In this document: in pieces, positions 6,055 through 10,001 of the stretch
Numbering within the stretch: the stretch's first letter is position 1
How the letters are laid out: each line of letters starts with the position of its first letter
Assembly: GCA_910587785.1 (NCBI GenBank)
Contig: CAJUOA010000108.1
Span: forward strand, 1-10,001
Source of the DNA: an uncultured Oscillospiraceae bacterium
Lineage (GTDB): Bacteria > Bacillota > Clostridia > Oscillospirales > Oscillospiraceae
DNA length: 10,001 bases
Direction: 5' to 3'
Notes under the pieces: generated by a model
Seen by the model: only the letters and a program-made list of their open reading frames with translations
Database searches by the model: none
Told to the model about the DNA's origin: nothing
Position numbers and translations under genes: made by a program

Positions 6055-7647
6055 ATGTCGTACTATCTGAAAAAGTTCTGGAGAGCCAACCTGCTGGCCA
6101 TCGTGCTTCAAGTCCTGCTCAGCTTTACATACGCAGGCTTCAGCCTGATCCAAATCCAGATGAGCCAGGCGATTATCGACCTGGACCTCCGCCTCTTTGC
6201 CCTCTGGATGACGGCTAATATCCTCGGCTGGTGCGGCTACTTCCTCCTGGACGGCCTGCTGACCCTCTTCCAGGGCCGGGCAGTGCGGAAGATGAACAAC
6301 GCGGTCCGGCGGGATATGGCGGCGACCCTTCTGCAAAAGAGCTATGGGGAGTACCACGCCCAGGACAAAGGGGAATACCTCTCCTGGTTCACCACCGGCG
6401 TGGACCAGATCGAGCAGAACGGCTGGCAGGCGTTTTTCTCCTTCACCGCCTGCATTTGCAATACGCTGGCCAGTATGGTGATGCTCTCCTCCCTCCACTG
6501 GTCCTTCCTCCCGGCGGCGCTGGCCTCCTCGCTGGTGATCATTGCCGCGCCCAAGCTGTTCGAGAAGCGCTTACAGCGCCTGGGCGAGGTCTGCGCCCAG
6601 GGACAGGAGGCGGCGGTCAGCGGTCTGAAGGACCTGCTGGGCGGATATGACGTCCTGCGCTTTTTCGGCGGGAGCCGCCGGTTCAGCCGGGGCGTGGAAA
6701 GCGCCTCCGACCAGATTGAGAAGCCCGCGTATCAGAAGACATATAAACAGGGCTTTATCTACGACGGCATCGGTGTGGCGAATATCCTCTCCCAGCTGAT
6801 TGTGGCGCTCTATGTCGCCCTGATGGTCTTTTGGGGCAAGGTGCCGATGTCCGTATTCTTCGGTTCCGGACAGCTCTCCGGCAATATTTCCAATGGCCTG
6901 AACAATATGGCCCGCCACCGCCTGTGCTTCTCCACCAGCAGGCCCTATTTCTCCCGCATCACGGCCCGTGACACCGGCAGTGCGCCCGCCTCCCCCGACA
7001 GCCTGAAGCCTGTGGAGCGGGAAATCGCGGTGGAGAACCTCACCTTCCGCTACGGGGAGAAACAGGTCCTGAACGCCCTCTCCGCCACCTTCGAGAAGGG
7101 CGGCAAATACGCCCTCACCGGCCCCTCCGGCTGCGGGAAGAGCACGCTGCTGAAGCTGATCCTGGGCTGGCTTCCGGACTACGGCGGCTCCATCCGCTTC
7201 GACGGCAGGGACGCAAAAGCCTACACTCCCGAACAGCTCCAGCATCAAATGAGCTACATTGCACAGGATGTGTTTCTCTTCAATACGACCATCCGGGACA
7301 ACATCACCCTGGGTGAAGAATTCACCGAAGAGCAAATGCAGAAAGCCCTCCAGGACAGCGCCCTCGCCGGAGATTTGGCGCATATGCCCCTTGGCCTCGA
7401 CACCCCGGTGGGCGAGGAAGGCAGCGCCCTCTCCGGCGGCCAGAAACAGCGCGTGGCCATCGCAAGAGCTTTGATTCACGACCGCTCCATCCTCCTGGTG
7501 GACGAGGGCACCAGCGCCCTAGACCAGAAAAATGCCGACATCGTAGAAAAGAGCCTTCTCAGCAACCCCGACCTGACCCTCATCCTCGTCAGCCACCACC
7601 TCACCGAGGAGCGGCAAAAGCAGTTTGACCGGGTATACCGGCTATAG
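6055..7647 (+). CDS. ABC half-transporter, permease-ATPase fusion (module 2)
   Basis: A 530-residue exporter-type ABC half-transporter, paralogous to the one at 3399-4997. The start is ATG 6055 with AAAGGAG at 6040-6046. The membrane domain spans about 13-290 with the shared GEYLSWFTTGVDQIE. The ATPase domain has Walker A GPSGCGKST at 356-364, signature LSGGQKQR from 459, Walker B ILLVDE at 479-484 and H-loop SHH, at the same residue numbers as the paralogue. By eye the membrane domains are moderately similar while the ATPase domains are nearly identical. An 86-bp stretch is identical at DNA level (7441-7526 versus 4785-4870), as is a 48-bp stretch over Walker A. It could pair with the first transporter as a heterodimer or serve a different substrate under its own regulator. 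Confidence 0.93.
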   Translation: MSYYLKKFWRANLLAIVLQVLLSFTYAGFSLIQIQMSQAIIDLDLRLFALWMTANILGWCGYFLLDGLLTLFQGRAVRKMNNAVRRDMAATLLQKSYGEYHAQDKGEYLSWFTTGVDQIEQNGWQAFFSFTACICNTLASMVMLSSLHWSFLPAALASSLVIIAAPKLFEKRLQRLGEVCAQGQEAAVSGLKDLLGGYDVLRFFGGSRRFSRGVESASDQIEKPAYQKTYKQGFIYDGIGVANILSQLIVALYVALMVFWGKVPMSVFFGSGQLSGNISNGLNNMARHRLCFSTSRPYFSRITARDTGSAPASPDSLKPVEREIAVENLTFRYGEKQVLNALSATFEKGGKYALTGPSGCGKSTLLKLILGWLPDYGGSIRFDGRDAKAYTPEQLQHQMSYIAQDVFLFNTTIRDNITLGEEFTEEQMQKALQDSALAGDLAHMPLGLDTPVGEEGSALSGGQKQRVAIARALIHDRSILLVDEGTSALDQKNADIVEKSLLSNPDLTLILVSHHLTEERQKQFDRVYRL

Positions 7648-7651
7648 GAGG

Positions 7652-7679
7652 AAGTCCCCAGCCGTTTGGCTGGGGACTT
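7652..7679 (+). terminator. Hairpin after module 2, likely terminator
   Basis: A perfect 12-bp stem AAGTCCCCAGCC / GGCTGGGGACTT with loop GTTT begins four bases after the ABC stop. No T-tract follows, so efficiency is uncertain, but position and strength suggest the end of the transcript. Confidence 0.55.
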
Positions 7680-7701
7680 GACGTTTCCTGTAAACAAAAA
7701 A

Positions 7702-7745
7702 TTACACGGAACGTCATTCCCGTTCCGCAAGTTATGTGGTATTCT
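7702..7745 (+). promoter_or_regulatory. Promoter of pro-peptide gene with putative activator site
   Basis: The sequence TTACACGGAACGTCATTCC (7702-7720) is followed by a poor -35 region and an extended -10 TGG-TATTCT (-10 hexamer 7740-7745). The same motif, at the same distance from an extended -10, occurs upstream of the RiPP precursor (9016-9059). A poor -35 with an adjacent conserved motif suggests activator-dependent transcription, presumably by the XRE-TPR regulator nearby. Confidence 0.65.
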
Positions 7746-7777
7746 CTTTTTAACAAATAAAAGAAAGGATGATCCCT

Positions 7778-7963
7778 ATGAAAAAGTTTACCGCCCTGCT
7801 CCTGGCTCTGCTGCTGAGTCTGTCCCTGGCCGCGCCCGCAGCCCTCTGCGCCGGGGAGAACGAGCCCCTGCCCCCTGTCCGTGAGGAGCCGGAGGAGCCC
7901 GGCGGCCCCATCCGGCCCTTGAATGATGATGAGTTTCCTGACCGCATGCCTGGTCAGCGCTAA
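7778..7963 (+). CDS. Small secreted peptide, putative pheromone pro-peptide
   Basis: A 61-residue product. Residues 1-25 are a clear Sec signal peptide: MKK, then a Leu/Ala-rich core, then candidate type I cleavage sites after APA (21) or LCA (25). No lipobox is present. The exported part is acidic and proline-rich (residues 26-52, with EEPEEPGGP) and ends in a more basic tail, FPDRMPGQR. The start is ATG 7778 with AAAGGATG upstream at 7764-7769; a second in-frame ATG at 7769 overlaps that ribosome site and is disfavoured. It is convergent with the XRE-TPR regulator, and their stop codons overlap by four bases. Short secreted pro-peptides next to such regulators are the hallmark of RRNPP quorum-sensing pairs; the mature signal would be a short piece of the C-terminus. 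This function is inferred from context. Confidence 0.7.
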   Translation: MKKFTALLLALLLSLSLAAPAALCAGENEPLPPVREEPEEPGGPIRPLNDDEFPDRMPGQR

Positions 7964-8907
7964 TTTTCAAACTCGATATCAAAGTGTTCCTTTGTTTCTC
8001 TCTCCAGAATATCGCAATTGTGTTTTTCTCCAATTGCTTTATAAACATAGTAGGCATTATAATAGAGCTTCTTGCTCTTCTCCAGGTCTCCCAAGTAGTA
8101 ATAGCACTCCGCCATAGTATGGATCAAACTGGGCAAGAAACGATACTCCACGCGTTTGACACAGGCTTCCCAGCCGCGCTCCGCGATTTCAATTGCTTTC
8201 TCATATCGCTTGCAGTGCCCCAGCGTTATGGCGTAGTTATTGGTGATAAGGGGGATGTACCCGGCGGACAGCGTGATCTGCTGATAATGCTTATCCACGT
8301 ATTTAAGCAGCTGGTTATAAATATCGGCAGCTTTATCGTGGTCTCCGCTTCTGGAGTAAGCAGAGGCGATCCGGTCGATAACCCGCGTCTCGTCAATGCT
8401 GTACAGGCGGCTGTTGATCTCCTCTGGGTCAAACTTGGGCACTGTCATGCGGATGGCTTCCATCAGCATGGGGAGCTGCTCTTCCGGGGGGTAGTTTCCC
8501 TCCGGGGTACCGAAAATGACCCGCATACACAAAATATACTGCTGGGTGATTTTGTCCTCTCTCTCTGTGATCTTCTCCAGCTTCTTCAGCTTCGCCAGGC
8601 CCTCTTCCCGGGCCTGGCGTTTCTTTTCGCCTTCCTGGCTGGAGTACCAAACGCTGGCGGCGGAGATTTCCTTTTGCAGCACGGCAATCTCCATCTCATT
8701 GGGGGTCAAAAGCGCATAAAACCGGTCATCCGGCAGGCCGAGGCGCTGGAGCAGCGCGATCACGCGGTTGCGGGAAGGAGTCTGGGTGCCATTCTCCAGT
8801 CGGGAGAGGGTGGGCGCCTCGCAGATGCCCTCGCACAGTTTCTCCTGGGTCAGCTTCTGATCCAGACGTCCCTGGCGGATGTATTCTCCGATTGGGAAAA
8901 CGTTCAT
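7960..8907 (-). CDS. XRE-TPR regulator, RRNPP-like peptide-pheromone receptor
   Basis: A 315-residue cytoplasmic regulator. Residues about 7-62 form an XRE helix-turn-helix (KLTQEKLCEGICEAPTLSRL followed by NGTQTPSRNR). The rest is all-helical with at least three recognisable tetratricopeptide repeats, near 175-207 (SAYSRSGDHDKAADIYNQLL), 218-250 (NNYAITLGHCKRYEKAIEIA) and 259-293 (AECYYYLGDLEKSKKLYYNA). Architecture and length fit the RRNPP group (PlcR, Rgg, NprR-like), whose TPR domain binds a re-imported signal peptide. The start is ATG 8907 with GGAAAGGA upstream. Its own promoter lies at 8956-8984. It sits between the secreted pro-peptide gene (convergent) and the RiPP genes (divergent), whose promoters share a candidate operator. 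It could instead be one of the many XRE-TPR regulators of unknown ligand. Confidence 0.85.
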   Translation of the reverse strand: MNVFPIGEYIRQGRLDQKLTQEKLCEGICEAPTLSRLENGTQTPSRNRVIALLQRLGLPDDRFYALLTPNEMEIAVLQKEISAASVWYSSQEGEKKRQAREEGLAKLKKLEKITEREDKITQQYILCMRVIFGTPEGNYPPEEQLPMLMEAIRMTVPKFDPEEINSRLYSIDETRVIDRIASAYSRSGDHDKAADIYNQLLKYVDKHYQQITLSAGYIPLITNNYAITLGHCKRYEKAIEIAERGWEACVKRVEYRFLPSLIHTMAECYYYLGDLEKSKKLYYNAYYVYKAIGEKHNCDILERETKEHFDIEFEN

Positions 8908-8955
8908 AATGTTTGATCCTTTCCTAATTTTTGCAGAAATTAGTAATTGAAATAA

Positions 8956-8984
8956 AGCATATCATAAATATTTTTAGATTGCAA
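8956..8984 (-). promoter_or_regulatory. Promoter of the XRE-TPR regulator
   Basis: On the minus strand, -35 TTGCAA (8984-8979) is followed by a 17-bp spacer and -10 TATGCT (8961-8956), preceded by TGA as an extended -10. It is divergent from the RiPP promoter. The shared operator-like motif lies 31 bp behind its -35, so autoregulation is possible. Confidence 0.65.
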
Positions 8985-9015
8985 CCCCCACCCGTCGTTT
9001 TGTGAAAATTTTTCC

Positions 9016-9059
9016 TTACACGGGGCGTCATTCACTTCTTGGGTAGAGAATGGTATGAT
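9016..9059 (+). promoter_or_regulatory. RiPP precursor promoter with putative activator site
   Basis: The motif TTACACGGGGCGTCATTCAC (9016-9035) runs into a partial -35 TTCACT (9031-9036). After a 17-bp spacer comes an extended -10 TGG-TATGAT (-10 hexamer 9054-9059). The motif and -10 align without any gap to those upstream of the secreted pro-peptide gene (offset 1314 bases), whereas the sequence between them is not conserved. Confidence 0.72.
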
Positions 9060-9134
9060 ACAGGCACAGTGAGGGACGCGAAACAGGCACGGCCCAGCGG
9101 CCCGGAGCTGAATACGAAGAAAGGCGTACATATC

Positions 9135-9233
9135 ATGGAAGTTATCAGCAAAAAGAAGGATATTAAGCTGTTGCAGGTCCGCTACCAGATGCCGGCCTAC
9201 AACAAGAATCCGTACCACCCGTGCGGTTGCTAA
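9135..9233 (+). CDS. Putative RiPP precursor peptide
   Basis: A 32-residue peptide with a lysine-rich leader-like front (MEVISKKKDIKLLQVRYQM) and a short Asn/Pro/Tyr-rich tail, PAYNKNPYHPCGC, whose only two cysteines are at positions 30 and 32, the very C-terminus. The start is ATG 9135 with AAAGG about ten bases upstream; longer in-frame versions would start inside the promoter. It is followed, after a hairpin, by a radical SAM protein of the peptide-maturase type, so it is probably the substrate. The residues modified cannot be told from sequence; thioether, Cys/Tyr or other cross-links in the tail are all possible. I do not recognise a named precursor family. Confidence 0.72.
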   Translation: MEVISKKKDIKLLQVRYQMPAYNKNPYHPCGC

Positions 9234-9243
9234 TTCCCGCAAC

Positions 9244-9271
9244 AAGGGCCTCAGGAAAACTTGGGGCCCTT
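9244..9271 (+). terminator. Hairpin between RiPP precursor and maturase, possible attenuator
   Basis: AAGGGCCTCA (9244-9253) pairs with TGGGGCCCTT (9262-9271), a 10-bp stem with one U-G wobble and an 8-base loop. No T-tract follows. Partial termination or a processing point here would give more precursor mRNA than maturase mRNA, a common arrangement in RiPP operons. Confidence 0.5.
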
Positions 9272-9306
9272 ATCTACACACTTTGATATATCACAAGGAG
9301 ATTCTT

Positions 9307-10001
9307 ATGTATATCGTTCCTGGTTATACTAAGTATTCGGAAGAATCCGGCTCCATTTATGTTGTTTCCAAACTGTTGCAAAATAAAGTTGCACTTACGG
9401 ACCCGGCTATTCAGGATGAATTCCGTACTATTGTTTCTAATGGTGGCTGTCAAGAGCTCTCGACCCCTCTTACCAGGTTTCTCCACGAACAGGAACTTCT
9501 GGTAAGCGAGGTCGAGGCTGATTGTGCGTTATCAAAGGTCAAAGAATTACTCGGAAATAGTCTCATGTTGACTATTATGCCCACGGAGGGCTGTAACTTT
9601 GCATGTCCTTACTGCTATGAGACACATTCATCAGCTAATATGTCAAGAGAAATACTGACTCAAATTCATACATATATTGCAAATCAAGCTCCGCATTGTA
9701 GGTTTATCAGCCTTAGCTGGTTTGGAGGCGAGCCTACACTGTGTAAAGAAACAATTCTGGAGACATCTGCTCTTGTCCAGTCTCTCCAGCACAGATATGG
9801 CTTTGACTACAAGGGCCAGATGACTACAAATGGATATCTTCTAGACCTAGATTCCTTTTTGGAGTATTTTCGAGCTGGCATTATAGACTATCAAGTCACC
9901 CTGGATGGTTGGGATCACGATAAGATGCGCCCCCATATTTCCGGGAGCGGAACACTTCAGACCATCCTAAAAAATCTGATTGCACTAGTCGACTTACCTA
10001 A
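9307..10001 (+). CDS. Radical SAM peptide maturase, N-terminal part (runs off window)
   Basis: The first 231 codons of a radical SAM enzyme. The start is ATG 9307 with AAGGAGA at 9294-9300. The N-terminal ~85 residues are a small domain of the kind found before the radical SAM barrel in SPASM-type peptide maturases. Then come the [4Fe-4S] motif CNFACPYC (Cys 96, 100, 103), the SAM-contacting WFGGEP (138-143), and QVTLDGWDHDKMRPH followed by GSGTLQTILKNL, typical of this subgroup. The usual C-terminal SPASM auxiliary-cluster domain would lie beyond the edge and is not seen. It most likely modifies the 32-residue peptide encoded just upstream. Codons are visibly more AT-rich (TAT, ATT, ACT, AAA) than in the genes at 2513-7647, consistent with a laterally acquired locus. 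Confidence 0.93.
   Translation, partial: MYIVPGYTKYSEESGSIYVVSKLLQNKVALTDPAIQDEFRTIVSNGGCQELSTPLTRFLHEQELLVSEVEADCALSKVKELLGNSLMLTIMPTEGCNFACPYCYETHSSANMSREILTQIHTYIANQAPHCRFISLSWFGGEPTLCKETILETSALVQSLQHRYGFDYKGQMTTNGYLLDLDSFLEYFRAGIIDYQVTLDGWDHDKMRPHISGSGTLQTILKNLIALVDLP

Noticed and set aside
7844..7855. Lipoprotein signal in the secreted pro-peptide (Cys 24)
   Set aside because: The residue before the Cys is Leu and the -3 to -1 pattern AAL does not fit a lipobox; type I cleavage after APA or LCA is more likely.
7984..8916. Plus-strand frame opposite the XRE-TPR regulator
   Set aside because: The minus strand has a clear helix-turn-helix and TPR repeats; the plus frame gives a Val/Leu-rich shadow with no ribosome site.
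9039..9134. N-terminal extension of the RiPP precursor from TTG 9039
   Set aside because: The extension would run through the -10 box (9054-9059) and so precede the transcription start; ATG 9135 with AAAGG fits better.
8940..9245. Minus-strand frame covering the RiPP precursor
   Set aside because: It spans two promoters and the precursor, has no family features, and starts within the sequence downstream of the precursor.

Overview
The window looks like chromosome of a GC-rich, low-branching Clostridia member, most likely an Oscillospiraceae-type gut anaerobe (Flavonifractor/Oscillibacter-like; this placement is inference). The basis is an hrcA-grpE-dnaK operon with a perfect CIRCE operator, strong AGGAGG-type ribosome binding sites, sigma-A promoters with extended -10 elements, and the style of the regulators and half-transporters.

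Left part (1-2040, all minus strand): the class I heat-shock operon hrcA-grpE-dnaK (dnaK cut by the window edge), with a clear promoter and CIRCE in front of hrcA. A large perfect inverted repeat built from smaller palindromes sits between grpE and dnaK. From 2040 to 2512 there is a gene-free stretch with a row of strong hairpins and a longer-range dyad, which I read as a structured repeat-like element.

Middle (2450-7680, plus strand): two tandem copies of the same two-gene module. Each has an XRE-type regulator with a large C-terminal domain, followed one base later by an ABC half-transporter (membrane domain plus ATPase). Both modules have the same promoter layout, with a TTG-N4-CAA dyad over the -35 box. 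The two transporters are in perfect register. Their membrane halves have diverged, while their ATPase halves are nearly identical, including an 86-bp identical DNA tract that suggests gene conversion.

Right part (7680-10001): what appears to be a peptide-pheromone-controlled RiPP locus. It has a 61-residue secreted pro-peptide, a convergent XRE-TPR (RRNPP-like) receptor-regulator whose stop codon overlaps that of the pro-peptide, a divergent 32-residue RiPP precursor ending in Cys-Gly-Cys, and the start of a radical SAM maturase that runs off the window. The pro-peptide and RiPP precursor promoters share an unusual motif at an identical distance from the -10 box, which ties signal and product into one candidate regulon. 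This is the most interesting part of the window.
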